Assembly: GCA_030951025.1 (NCBI GenBank)
Contig: JAUZQK010000112.1
Span: 1-40,651 of the forward strand
DNA length: 40,651 nucleotides
Direction: 5' to 3'
Origin: Mariprofundus sp.
Lineage (GTDB): Bacteria > Pseudomonadota > Zetaproteobacteria > Mariprofundales > Mariprofundaceae
Below are positions 24,788-33,455 of this stretch, piece after piece; positions within the stretch are counted from its first letter, which is position 1, and every line of letters starts with the position of its first letter. The position numbers and the translations under genes are program-made. The notes under the pieces were generated by a model, which searched no databases, was not told the DNA's origin, and saw nothing but the letters and a program-made list of their open reading frames with translations.

Positions 24788-25980
24788 TGCACCATACCAA
24801 CTCTAACTCTGTTTCAAACACCACCCGCATGACCCTACTCGGCGCCACCGGCTCAATCGGCTGCAGCACGGTAGATGTCATGCTCAGGCATCCAGATAAA
24901 TTTTCCGCATTTGCACTGGTTGGTCATCGTAACAGTGAAAAAATGCTGGAGCTGGCCCACCTGTTACAGCCTCAATGGGTGGTCATGACAGATGCAGATG
25001 CAGCCCAGGAGTTGACTGGCCAGCTGCCTGCAGGCGTACAACTGGAAAGCGGTATGGATGCAGCTATTACGCTCGCATCAAGCCCCGAAACGGACATGGT
25101 CATGGCGGCCATGGTGGGTTCAGCAGGCTTGCCGGCGACATTGGCCGCCGTCAAAGCAGGCAAACGGGTTGGACTGGCCAATAAAGAGTGTCTGGTTACA
25201 GCCGGACATATTTTCATGGCTGCAGCTCAAGCATCCGGAGCCGATGTGGTGCCTGTCGATTCAGAGCATGCCGCCATTCACCAGTGCCTTATTGGCCATG
25301 ATCACGCCTCCATTGCACAGGTTATTTTAACGGCTTCAGGCGGCCCATTCCGCGATCGAGATCCTGCCACCTTACACAGTGTCACCCCGGCAGAAGCCAT
25401 TGCCCATCCCAATTGGGATATGGGTGCCAAGATTAGTGTCGATAGCGCCACCATGATGAACAAAGCCCTTGAACTGATTGAGGCGCGTTGGTTGTTTGAT
25501 ATCAAGCCCGACAAATTATCAGCTATCATTCATCCAGAAAGCATTGTACATGGCATGATTGAATATGCTGATGGATCGGTATTGGCACAGTTGGCCATGC
25601 CGGATATGCGCATGCCAATTGCCTATGCCATGCAGGCTCAACCCAGACTCGCATCGGGTATTGCATGGTTGGATCTGGCCAAAACAGGCCAGCTCAGTTT
25701 CCAGGCCATCGACCTTGAACGCTTCCCTGCCATGCGTCTGGTGCAGGATGTGCTGGCAGGCCACGACACCTTGGCCATTGCCTTCAATGCCGCCAATGAA
25801 ATCGCCAATGCCGCTTTTAGAGATCACAAGATCGGTTTTATGGACATTGTCAATACTGTCGAGCAGGTGCTTGAACGGGTGGAAAATATCCCCGTAGCCA
25901 CACTCGATGAGGTATGGTCGCATGATGGCCACGCCAGAGCGCTGAGCGTTGAAATATTGGGAGCTAAACACCATGATTGA
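24787..25980 (+). CDS. dxr: 1-deoxy-D-xylulose 5-phosphate reductoisomerase
   Basis: A 397-residue NADPH enzyme making MEP in the non-mevalonate isoprenoid pathway. The NADPH loop is LLGATGSIGCSTVDV. Metal and substrate residues lie in VDSEHAAIHQCL, TASGGPFRDRD and MGAKISVDSATMMNKALELIEARWLF. Length equals E. coli Dxr (398). The ATG at 24787 overlaps the cdsA stop (TAATG) and has GGGGA eight bases upstream. A GTG at 24772 and an ATG at 24829 are less likely. It supplies precursors used by the UppS encoded two genes upstream. Confidence 0.98.
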   Translation: MHHTNSNSVSNTTRMTLLGATGSIGCSTVDVMLRHPDKFSAFALVGHRNSEKMLELAHLLQPQWVVMTDADAAQELTGQLPAGVQLESGMDAAITLASSPETDMVMAAMVGSAGLPATLAAVKAGKRVGLANKECLVTAGHIFMAAAQASGADVVPVDSEHAAIHQCLIGHDHASIAQVILTASGGPFRDRDPATLHSVTPAEAIAHPNWDMGAKISVDSATMMNKALELIEARWLFDIKPDKLSAIIHPESIVHGMIEYADGSVLAQLAMPDMRMPIAYAMQAQPRLASGIAWLDLAKTGQLSFQAIDLERFPAMRLVQDVLAGHDTLAIAFNAANEIANAAFRDHKIGFMDIVNTVEQVLERVENIPVATLDEVWSHDGHARALSVEILGAKHHD

Positions 25981-27331
25981 AATTCTGCATACATCGCTGG
26001 CCTTTGTTGTTGCCATCGCCCTATTGATTGCTGTACACGAATACGGTCACTTTTCAATGGCACGTCGGCTCGGCATCAAGGTTGAAAAATTCTCCATAGG
26101 CTTTGGCCCTGCATTGTTTTCATGGCGCAGCAAAGATCAGGAAGTATTGTATGTGATTGCCGCCATTCCACTCGGTGGTTATGTCAAAATGTTGGGCGAG
26201 AACCCCGACGAGCAAGATTCCGATGAACAAGCCAAGCTATCCGAACAGGATAAAGCACGCGCATTCAATAATCAGCCCATCTGGAAACGGGCGGCGGTTG
26301 CCGTTGCAGGGCCGGCTTATAATTTCATTTTTGCAATCGTCGCATATATGCTGATTGGCTGGATGGGTCAGGCTGTATTACCCACCATCGTGGGGCATAT
26401 TGCACCGGCCTCGATCGCTGCAAAGGCTGGCCTGCAGGTTGATGACCGCATCACGGCAGTTGATCAACACACGGTTCATTCATGGCAGCAAATGGAAGAG
26501 CTACTCAAGCAACGGGTGGGATCCTCAGCAACCCTGCAAATTCAACGTGATGAAAGCAGTATTGCATTAAACATGCAGTTACCAACACAGCAAAAAGACC
26601 CTCTACTCATCGATGTGTCGGATCAGGTGCTTGGTTTTAATCCCGGTTTAACTGTACGCATTGACCATGTCATGCCCGACTCGGCAGCCCAACACGGCGG
26701 CCTGCAAGCAGGCGATGTAATCAAACAAATTAATGGCTGGCCAGTTTCGAATATGTCTCAGTTGATTGAGAAAATCAAAGCCAAGTCAGAACAACCGGTC
26801 ACACTCGTTGTCTTGCGTGATCAAAGTCTGCTGCAATTGCAAGTCACCCCCGCAGCAGATGCCAACAATCAGGGACGACTAGGCATCAAGCTGGCATCAC
26901 GTGCTATGCATGGCACCGAGATGTACCGCATGGGTGTCTGGGATGGGTTAAGCTATGGCTTTACCCGCACCTGGGAAATCACCGCCATGACGTTGAATGT
27001 ATTTGGTAAAATGGTGACATCAGCCATTTCCCCCGATAATCTCGGTGGCCCGATCGCGATTGCACAGTTAGCTGGTAAAACGGCCGAGATGGGACTGGTT
27101 TACTTTGTCGGGTTTCTGGCTTTGATTTCAGTCAATCTCGGGGTATTAAACCTGTTGCCCATCCCAATTCTGGACGGCGGTTTATTGCTCTATCTCGGCA
27201 TTGAAAAGCTGACAGGCAAGCCATTACCTGCCAAAGTATTGGAATTCACCCAGATGATTGGATTATTATTCATCGCATGCTTGATGGTGTTTGCATTTTA
27301 CAATGATATCTCACGTCTTTTCAGAGGATAA
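25973..27331 (+). CDS. rseP: Site-2 intramembrane metalloprotease RseP
   Basis: A 452-residue inner-membrane protease. The zinc motif HEYGH is at residues 22-26 in the first helix, and the third ligand is Asp401 in NLLPIPILDGG. Two PDZ domains lie between (IAPASIAAKAGLQVDDRI and VMPDSAAQHGGLQAGDVIKQ). RseP cuts anti-sigma factors and remnant signal peptides in the membrane, linking envelope stress to sigma-E. Its place before bamA is conserved in proteobacteria. GGGAG stands nine bases before the ATG at 25973, and the start overlaps the dxr end by eight bases. An in-frame TTG at 25949 is not favoured. Confidence 0.97.
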   Translation: MIEILHTSLAFVVAIALLIAVHEYGHFSMARRLGIKVEKFSIGFGPALFSWRSKDQEVLYVIAAIPLGGYVKMLGENPDEQDSDEQAKLSEQDKARAFNNQPIWKRAAVAVAGPAYNFIFAIVAYMLIGWMGQAVLPTIVGHIAPASIAAKAGLQVDDRITAVDQHTVHSWQQMEELLKQRVGSSATLQIQRDESSIALNMQLPTQQKDPLLIDVSDQVLGFNPGLTVRIDHVMPDSAAQHGGLQAGDVIKQINGWPVSNMSQLIEKIKAKSEQPVTLVVLRDQSLLQLQVTPAADANNQGRLGIKLASRAMHGTEMYRMGVWDGLSYGFTRTWEITAMTLNVFGKMVTSAISPDNLGGPIAIAQLAGKTAEMGLVYFVGFLALISVNLGVLNLLPIPILDGGLLLYLGIEKLTGKPLPAKVLEFTQMIGLLFIACLMVFAFYNDISRLFRG

Positions 27332-27332
27332 T

Positions 27333-29675
27333 ATGACCCGCTCAATCAAATGCTTGCTGACTGCTACGATGTTAACGCTTGTTCTGTTCAGCTCACAAAG
27401 TTCATTACTTATCGCTGCCGAAACGAACAACAATCCTGATGTGATTCTATCAATCGATGTTACAGGCAATCATTTTGTCGAGAAAAAAACCATTTTAGCA
27501 AAGCTACAGACCAAAGTTGGTCAAAAGCTCGATCGCCGCAAGCTCAGTCGCGATGTACGCCATTTGTACAAAACCGGTTTCTTTTCTGACATCAGTTTCA
27601 TCGGCTCAAAAACAAAGCGTGGCATCAAGCTGACATGTAAGGTGAAAGAGTTCCCATTAATTGCCAACATCACCATCTCAGGCAACGAAGAGCATTCAAG
27701 CAAAGATCTGCAATTGCGTATGAAATTAAAACCCGGCCGTATTTTTAATCCGGTCAATCGCAGAAAAGACCGTAACACCTTAATCAAGGGTTATTTAAAA
27801 AAGGGCTTTTACCAAGTCAAGGTCACCTTCATTCCAACCGAGTTGAAAGATGGCAGAATCAATCTGCTTATTAAAATCCATGAAGGTGAAGTCACCCGCA
27901 TCAATCGCATTCATATTATTGGCAACAAAGATTTCAGTGATAACACCTTGCGTGGTCAAATCGCATCCAAACAACCGGATGTCACCACCATGATGAATAG
28001 CAGAGATGTCTTTGATCAAAAGCGCTTTGGAGCAGATGGGCAAATGCTGCAACAGTTTTATATGAACAATGGTTACCTGGATATGAAAATCGAATCCAAG
28101 CAAATCACTGTTGCTGAAGATAAAAAAAGCTTTTCCCTCACCTTTAGTGTGCATGAAGGCTCTCCCTACACCGTCAGCAGCGTAGAAATCCAAGGTGATC
28201 TGGTTCCTGATCTACAGACCCTTAAAGATCTGGTTGAACTCGAAACGGACAAAACTTACGTTTTAAGCGATATGCAAACAAGTATCGCCGCCATCACCGC
28301 ACGTGTTGGTGATGAAGGTTATGCTTTTGCATCTGTCACCCCATTATTGAACCGGAACATTGATGACCATACCGTGGCTGTCACCTTTGACATCGAAAAG
28401 GGCAAACAAGTCTATATCGAACGCATTGATATTAGCGGCAATGAAAAATCAAATGATGAGATTGTACGTCGATTACTTATTCAAAATGAAGGCGCGCGTT
28501 ATTCGGGTTCACAAATTAAAACATCCAAAGAAGCATTAATACGTGCGCCCTTTGTAGAAGATGTGCGCATCTCTCACCCCAAAGGCTCCGCACCGGATAA
28601 AGTGCGTATGAAAGTGGATATCACTGAAAAGAAAACTGGCTCAATTTCAGGCGGCATGGGCTTCTCCCAACGCGAAAAAGTCATCTTAACCGCCAAGGTT
28701 TCAGAGTCCAATTTGTTTGGCAAGGGCTATCAAGCCAGCCTGAATGGTCAGTATGGCCGCATCACCCAGGATATAAACGCCAGTTTAACCGACCCGTTTT
28801 TTTTAGGCTCCAATATCAGCGCTTCGATCAACGTCTTCAAACAGCAGACCGATCCTCTGACTACCGTCACCTATCGGACTGAATCCGTTGGCGGCGGCCT
28901 CACCTTTGGTCTCCCCATTACCCATAAAGTAAGCTATGGCATCAGCTATCGAATCAACAGCACCAACTTGCTTCAGGTGCCTGTGAATTCATCTATTCTC
29001 ACCTTATCTCAACAAGGCAAACAAACAATCGGTGAAATCATTCAATCGCTGAGCTGGGATACACGCAACCGTTTTATTTCCACCACCAGCGGCCATGTGC
29101 AATCGTTAACGTTTGGTGTTTCAGGCGTTGGTGGCAAAACCAGGTTCTGGGAATCGAGTTTTTCCAGCAAGGCTTATTTCCCCTTTGGTGAAGACGATCA
29201 GTTTGTTATCAACCCCTCCTTTTCCGGCGCGATTATTCGCCCCTATTCAAAATCAGCCGTACCCTTATACCGCCGCTATTCACTCGGAGGGATTGGCAGC
29301 ATCCGTGGCTTCGATTCATACGGCATCAGCCTAAGAGACCCTGTCACAAAAGAAGCCATTGGTGCGGACAAACAGATCAAAGCATCATTAAATATATTCT
29401 TCCCACCCCCCTTCATCTCCAGCACTGCAGGTGTGCGCGGCATCGTCTTTGCTGATGCTGCTACGTTATGGGGTTCGGTATCCACCACCGTGGGTAATCT
29501 GAGCCTGAGTGTCAGCGAACCATTTGCTGTATCTCGAATCCGCTATTCGGCAGGGTTCGCTATCGAATGGGCTTCACCTGTAGGCCCAGTCGGCCTGGTT
29601 TGGGCTTTCCCGATCAAAACCGTGCCCGGAGATATAGAAAGAAGCTTCGAGTTTGTATTGGGTGGAGCCTTTTAA
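27333..29675 (+). CDS. bamA: Outer membrane protein assembly factor BamA
   Basis: A 780-residue precursor with an N-terminal signal peptide (about residues 1-32). Five POTRA repeats follow over roughly 40-440, then a 16-strand beta barrel. Family marks are VHEGSPYTVSSVEIQGD, GGMGFSQREKVILTAKVSESNLFGKGYQ, the loop 6 motif as GGIGSIRGFDSYGISLRDP, and the terminal aromatic in FVLGGAF. BamA inserts beta-barrel proteins, including those needing the Skp chaperone encoded next. AGAGGA lies close before the ATG at 27333, one base after the rseP stop. The upstream in-frame ATG at 27291 falls inside rseP and would spoil the signal peptide. Confidence 0.97.
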   Translation: MTRSIKCLLTATMLTLVLFSSQSSLLIAAETNNNPDVILSIDVTGNHFVEKKTILAKLQTKVGQKLDRRKLSRDVRHLYKTGFFSDISFIGSKTKRGIKLTCKVKEFPLIANITISGNEEHSSKDLQLRMKLKPGRIFNPVNRRKDRNTLIKGYLKKGFYQVKVTFIPTELKDGRINLLIKIHEGEVTRINRIHIIGNKDFSDNTLRGQIASKQPDVTTMMNSRDVFDQKRFGADGQMLQQFYMNNGYLDMKIESKQITVAEDKKSFSLTFSVHEGSPYTVSSVEIQGDLVPDLQTLKDLVELETDKTYVLSDMQTSIAAITARVGDEGYAFASVTPLLNRNIDDHTVAVTFDIEKGKQVYIERIDISGNEKSNDEIVRRLLIQNEGARYSGSQIKTSKEALIRAPFVEDVRISHPKGSAPDKVRMKVDITEKKTGSISGGMGFSQREKVILTAKVSESNLFGKGYQASLNGQYGRITQDINASLTDPFFLGSNISASINVFKQQTDPLTTVTYRTESVGGGLTFGLPITHKVSYGISYRINSTNLLQVPVNSSILTLSQQGKQTIGEIIQSLSWDTRNRFISTTSGHVQSLTFGVSGVGGKTRFWESSFSSKAYFPFGEDDQFVINPSFSGAIIRPYSKSAVPLYRRYSLGGIGSIRGFDSYGISLRDPVTKEAIGADKQIKASLNIFFPPPFISSTAGVRGIVFADAATLWGSVSTTVGNLSLSVSEPFAVSRIRYSAGFAIEWASPVGPVGLVWAFPIKTVPGDIERSFEFVLGGAF

Positions 29676-29781
29676 GACTACCTTGTTTAAAAGTTAGAAG
29701 CATTACTGGCTTGCTTTTCGTTACTTAAAACGATTAAACTCAAGCACTTAAAATTATTGTTCAACCGAAAAGGAGAAGGTC

Positions 29782-30300
29782 ATGTTTAAAACAATGAAGG
29801 TAACAGCACTGGTGGCATCTATTGCTGCATTGAGCATATTCGGATTCACATCTGCACAGGCGGCTGAATTAAAAATCGGTTATATCGATATCAATACTGC
29901 CCTGCAAAATACCGCTGAATATCAGAGTGGCATGACAAGCCTCAAAGCCTTGAGAGATAAAAAGCTGGCTCAGCTCAAAGCCTTAAAAGACCAAATTGAT
30001 CGTGCTGAAAAAGATATCATGCGTCAGTCGCTGGCCATGTCACAGGAACATTTGTCTAAAAAACAGCGTGATTTAAAAGAAATGGGCAAGAATTTTCAAC
30101 GTGCACAGCAAGATGCGCAGGAAGAACTTGCGGCCAAGAAAAACAGCATGGACATCGCCAGCATGGCAAAATTTCAAAAGGTCATTACTGCCTACGGCAA
30201 AAGTCATCATTATGATATGATTATCCCGCGCCCAGTATTTCTTTATGTCGATGCCAAACACGATGTCACCGGTGATATCACCAAACTACTCGACAAATAA
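29782..30300 (+). CDS. skp: Periplasmic chaperone Skp/OmpH family
   Basis: A 172-residue precursor with a signal peptide ending near SAQAA (residue 29). The mature part starts [20 protein letters not shown], matching the OmpH/Skp first strand. A long charged helical pair follows (about 55-135: [24 protein letters not shown], then [26 protein letters not shown]), and a short C-terminal strand region closes the body ([14 protein letters not shown]). Skp trimers hold unfolded outer-membrane proteins in the periplasm for BamA. AAGGAG is seven bases before the ATG. The 106-base gap after bamA may contain a separate promoter. Confidence 0.93.
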   Translation: MFKTMKVTALVASIAALSIFGFTSAQAAELKIGYIDINTALQNTAEYQSGMTSLKALRDKKLAQLKALKDQIDRAEKDIMRQSLAMSQEHLSKKQRDLKEMGKNFQRAQQDAQEELAAKKNSMDIASMAKFQKVITAYGKSHHYDMIIPRPVFLYVDAKHDVTGDITKLLDK

Positions 30301-30313
30301 GCCCCGCCGACCA

Positions 30314-31348
30314 TTGCCAAATACATTATCACTTACTGATGCCGCAAGGCTCGTCAACGGTCAGTTAGAAGCATGCGGCAAGAACGAGACTGATGCAACG
30401 CAGATAAGCGGCATCAATACGCTGCTTGATGCCAGCGCAACAGAGCTCTCTTTCCTGGCCAACAAACGTTATCGGCTTGATCTGGAATCCACTCAGGCAG
30501 CAGCGGTTCTGCTCTCTCGAGATGCCAGTGTTGATGCCCGGCAGTGTGTCATCCGAGTCGATGATCCCTATTATGCATTTGCCTGCCTGCAGCGTTTCTT
30601 TCATCCGGATATTGCTGCCAAAGGCATTCGTCATGATTCAGCTATCATTGATGCTAGCGCCGAGCTGGCCGACGATGTGGATGTCGGTGCTGGCGCAGTT
30701 ATTTCCGCCCATGTGCGCATTGGCAAGGGCACACGCATTGGTGCTGGTTGTGTGATTGGTGAAGCTGTGAGCATTGGTGAGGATTGTTTATTGCATGCCA
30801 AGGCTGTGATTGCCGAACACTGTGTTTTAGGCAATGAGGTGATTTTGCAGTCCGGTGCAATTATCGGGTCGGATGGCTTCGGTTATGCCTGGAGTGGCTC
30901 AAAGCACCTTAAGATACCACAAGTGGGTCGCGTGATTCTTGAAGACGATGTCGAAATCGGTGCCAACACCTGCATCGACCGTGGTGCGATTGGTGATACG
31001 GTGATTGGGCACGGTGTCAAACTCGACAATCAAATCCAGATCGCCCATAACGTGCGCATTGGTGCATTCACGGTGATGGCCTCCCAGGTCGGCATTTCCG
31101 GCTCCACCCATATCGGTGCAGGCTGTCAGTTTGGTGGTCAAACAGGTATTGCGGGACATATCACAGTCGGTGATGGCGTAAAACTGGCCGGCAAGAGCGG
31201 TGTTCTGTCTGATCTGGCGGCAGGCGGTATTTATGCCGGCGCTCCGGCCATGCCACACCGTTTATGGCTAAAAGTATCTGCCCTGACAACCAAGCTGCCC
31301 GAGCTTTGGAAAGCACATCGCAACAATAAAATTCACAAACCTGAATGA
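30314..31348 (+). CDS. lpxD: UDP-3-O-(3-hydroxyacyl)glucosamine N-acyltransferase LpxD, start uncertain
   Basis: A left-handed beta-helix acyltransferase adding the second acyl chain in lipid A synthesis. The N-terminal uridine-binding domain begins [15 protein letters not shown], and many hexapeptide repeats follow. [14 protein letters not shown] and [33 protein letters not shown] hold the catalytic His region (QIAHNV). No start has a good ribosome site. TTG at 30314 gives 344 residues, near E. coli LpxD (341), with PNTLSLTDA directly after it. ATG at 30245 or 30263 and GTG at 30272 lie inside skp and add up to 23 residues not seen in the family. I prefer TTG but am not certain. Confidence 0.92.
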   Translation: MPNTLSLTDAARLVNGQLEACGKNETDATQISGINTLLDASATELSFLANKRYRLDLESTQAAAVLLSRDASVDARQCVIRVDDPYYAFACLQRFFHPDIAAKGIRHDSAIIDASAELADDVDVGAGAVISAHVRIGKGTRIGAGCVIGEAVSIGEDCLLHAKAVIAEHCVLGNEVILQSGAIIGSDGFGYAWSGSKHLKIPQVGRVILEDDVEIGANTCIDRGAIGDTVIGHGVKLDNQIQIAHNVRIGAFTVMASQVGISGSTHIGAGCQFGGQTGIAGHITVGDGVKLAGKSGVLSDLAAGGIYAGAPAMPHRLWLKVSALTTKLPELWKAHRNNKIHKPE

Positions 31349-31359
31349 TGGAGTAGAGC

Positions 31360-31806
31360 ATGCCTGAATTAAACATTGATGAGATCATGAAGCGTTTACC
31401 ACATCGCTATCCCTTTCTGCTCATTGATCGCATCTTGGATATTGAAAAAGACAAGTCAATCCGTGCTTTGAAAAATGTAACCATCAATGAACCCCAGTTC
31501 ACCGGTCATTTCCCCTCTCACCCGGTGATGCCGGGGGTGTTGCTGGTCGAAGCCATGGCACAGGCTGGTGGCATGCTGGCTTTTCAATCGGTTGAAGATG
31601 ATCGTGATTATCTGGTGTATTTTACCGGCATTGATGGAGTACGTTTTCGTAAGCCGGTTGTACCCGGTGATCAGGTTATTTTTGAACTGACCTGTTTGCG
31701 CCGCCGTGGCTTTTTATGGAAATTACGTGGGGAAGCCTTTGTTGATGGTGTACTGGTTTGTGAAGGCACACTAACAGCCACCTTGATCCCACAAGACGAC
31801 GTTTGA
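31360..31806 (+). CDS. fabZ: 3-hydroxyacyl-ACP dehydratase FabZ
   Basis: A 148-residue hot-dog fold dehydratase of fatty-acid elongation. The catalytic His is in FTGHFPSHPVMPGVLLVEAMAQAGG, with the Glu in LLVEAMA. The opening block is LPHRYPFLLIDRIL and the strand RKPVVPGDQVIFELT is also conserved. It competes with lipid A synthesis for hydroxyacyl-ACP, and its location among lpx genes is classical. GGAG lies six bases before the ATG. It ends just before the lpxA start. Confidence 0.98.
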   Translation: MPELNIDEIMKRLPHRYPFLLIDRILDIEKDKSIRALKNVTINEPQFTGHFPSHPVMPGVLLVEAMAQAGGMLAFQSVEDDRDYLVYFTGIDGVRFRKPVVPGDQVIFELTCLRRRGFLWKLRGEAFVDGVLVCEGTLTATLIPQDDV

Positions 31807-31808
31807 TC

Positions 31809-32603
31809 ATGATTCACCCTACGGCGGTAATCGATGGCAAAGCTGAACTGGGCAATGATGTTGCCATAGGTCCTTATTGCGTTATTGGTGCTGATGTCAG
31901 GCTTGGTGACAACTGCGAACTGATGTCACATGTGGTGATTACCGGCCACACCAGCATAGGCTCCGGCAATCGTATTTTCCCATTCACGTCCATTGGTCAA
32001 ATCCCTCAGGATTTAAAATACCACGGTGAAGCATCTGAAGTCATCATTGGTAACAACAATCAAATCCGTGAAAATGCCACCATTAACGCCGGTACCGAAG
32101 GTGGTGGCATGGTGACCCGAATAGGTGATCACAATATGCTCATGGCTTACACCCATGTGGCACATGATTGTCTGCTCGGTGATCGCATTGTGCTGGCCAA
32201 TTGCTCGACATTGGCCGGTCATGTTGAAGTCGATGATGGTGCAATTATTGGTGGCCTCTCGGCTATTCAACAATTCGTGCGCATCGGCAAGCTGGCCATG
32301 ATCGGCGGCATGTCCGGTGTCACCAAAGATGTACCGCCCTATTGCCTGCTGGCCGGTGGTTATCGTTCCGGTTTAAGTGGTTTGAATATTATTGGCCTCA
32401 AACGACAAGGTTACAATCTCAAGCAAATCGGCCAACTCAAGGAAATCTATCGTTTACTATTGCAGGAAAAGGGTAAACGGGATGAACAAGTCACCAAAGC
32501 AGAGGCATTATTGCAGGCCGATGATGCCGCCGGACAAGCTCTTGTGGGCTTTGTGCGCAGTGCCCAGCGTGGCCTGACGACACATGGTCGCGATTCAGAG
32601 TAA
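31809..32603 (+). CDS. lpxA: UDP-N-acetylglucosamine acyltransferase LpxA
   Basis: A 264-residue beta-helix enzyme, the first step of lipid A synthesis. It opens IHPTAVIDGKAELGNDVAIGPYCVIG, contains FTSIGQIPQDLKYHGE, NQIRENATINAGTEGGGMVTRIGDHN and the catalytic His in YTHVAHDCLLG, and has the C-terminal helical domain (LKEIYRLLLQEKGKRDEQV). Length agrees with E. coli (262). I use the ATG at 31809. A TTG at 31803 overlaps the fabZ stop. There is no strong ribosome site, so reinitiation after fabZ is likely. Confidence 0.98.
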   Translation: MIHPTAVIDGKAELGNDVAIGPYCVIGADVRLGDNCELMSHVVITGHTSIGSGNRIFPFTSIGQIPQDLKYHGEASEVIIGNNNQIRENATINAGTEGGGMVTRIGDHNMLMAYTHVAHDCLLGDRIVLANCSTLAGHVEVDDGAIIGGLSAIQQFVRIGKLAMIGGMSGVTKDVPPYCLLAGGYRSGLSGLNIIGLKRQGYNLKQIGQLKEIYRLLLQEKGKRDEQVTKAEALLQADDAAGQALVGFVRSAQRGLTTHGRDSE

Positions 32604-32609
32604 TCAGAC

Positions 32610-33428
32610 ATGAAAAAAATTGGTCTGATCGCAGGTTATGGTCACTTTCCACTTGAACTGGCTGTGTCTTTACATGCCGCAGGCTTTGAAGTGCATACGG
32701 TCGCCGCGCGTGAAGAAGCCAATCCGGAAATTGAAAAGCTGACCGCCACCACCTGCTGGTTACACGTCGGCAAAATCGGCGGCATGATCAAAGCCTTCAA
32801 ACGCGCCGGTGTGGAAGAAGTGGTGATGGCGGGCAAGGTGCGCAAACTGCATCTCTTTCGTAACTTCAGACCCGATTTAACCGCCATGAAAGGATTATTG
32901 CGGCTAAAAGACCGGCGTGATGATTCCATTATGCATACCATTGCCGACCTATTGGCCGAAGGCGGCCTTACCCTGATCGATCAAACATTGTATGCCGGTG
33001 ATATGTTGGCTGGAGCAGATCATCTGGCAGGGCCGGTGGCAAAGAAAAGAGACAAAGATATCAGCTTTGGTTTCGAACAGGCCAAGGGTATTGCAGGCCT
33101 CGATATCGGCCAAACCATCATCGTACAGAATCAAGCCGTATTGGCGGTTGAAGCCATTGAAGGCACCGATGAAGCCATCAAACGCGGTGGCCAGCTCGGC
33201 AGCGGCAAGGCTGCCGTGATCAAAGTGGCCAAACCAAATCAGGATCTACGTTTTGATGTGCCAGCCATCGGCCCTGATACACTCGAAGTCATGCATGGCT
33301 GCGGCTGTAATCTACTGGCGGTGGAAGCAGGCAAAACACTGATCATAGAACGCCAGCGATTCATGCAACTGGCTGATCAATTGGCTATTTCTGTGTATGG
33401 CACTGGCATTGATATCGCCAGCCAGTGA
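32610..33428 (+). CDS. lpxI: UDP-2,3-diacylglucosamine diphosphatase LpxI
   Basis: A 272-residue member of the LpxI (DUF1009) family, which hydrolyses UDP-2,3-diacylglucosamine to lipid X by attack on the alpha phosphate, unlike LpxH. Marks are GLIAGYGHFPLELA at the N-terminus, GKVRKLHLFRNFRPDL, SIMHTIADLLAEGGLTLIDQT, VEAIEGTDEAIKRGGQLG and RFDVPAIGPDTLEVMHGCG. It lies between lpxA and lpxB, where Alphaproteobacteria such as Caulobacter keep it. It supplies the substrate of the next enzyme in the cluster. The gap from lpxA is six bases. Confidence 0.95.
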   Translation: MKKIGLIAGYGHFPLELAVSLHAAGFEVHTVAAREEANPEIEKLTATTCWLHVGKIGGMIKAFKRAGVEEVVMAGKVRKLHLFRNFRPDLTAMKGLLRLKDRRDDSIMHTIADLLAEGGLTLIDQTLYAGDMLAGADHLAGPVAKKRDKDISFGFEQAKGIAGLDIGQTIIVQNQAVLAVEAIEGTDEAIKRGGQLGSGKAAVIKVAKPNQDLRFDVPAIGPDTLEVMHGCGCNLLAVEAGKTLIIERQRFMQLADQLAISVYGTGIDIASQ

Positions 33429-33451
33429 TGGGGTCCAACTCATCAACCCCA
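33429..33451 (+). promoter_or_regulatory. Hairpin candidate just before lpxB
   Basis: TGGGGT (33429-33434) and ACCCCA (33446-33451) can pair around an 11-base loop, ending five bases before the lpxB ATG. It covers the place where a ribosome site would be, and no other site is visible. It could lower lpxB translation relative to lpxI. There is no U tract for a terminator. Confidence 0.35.
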
Positions 33452-33455
33452 AGCA

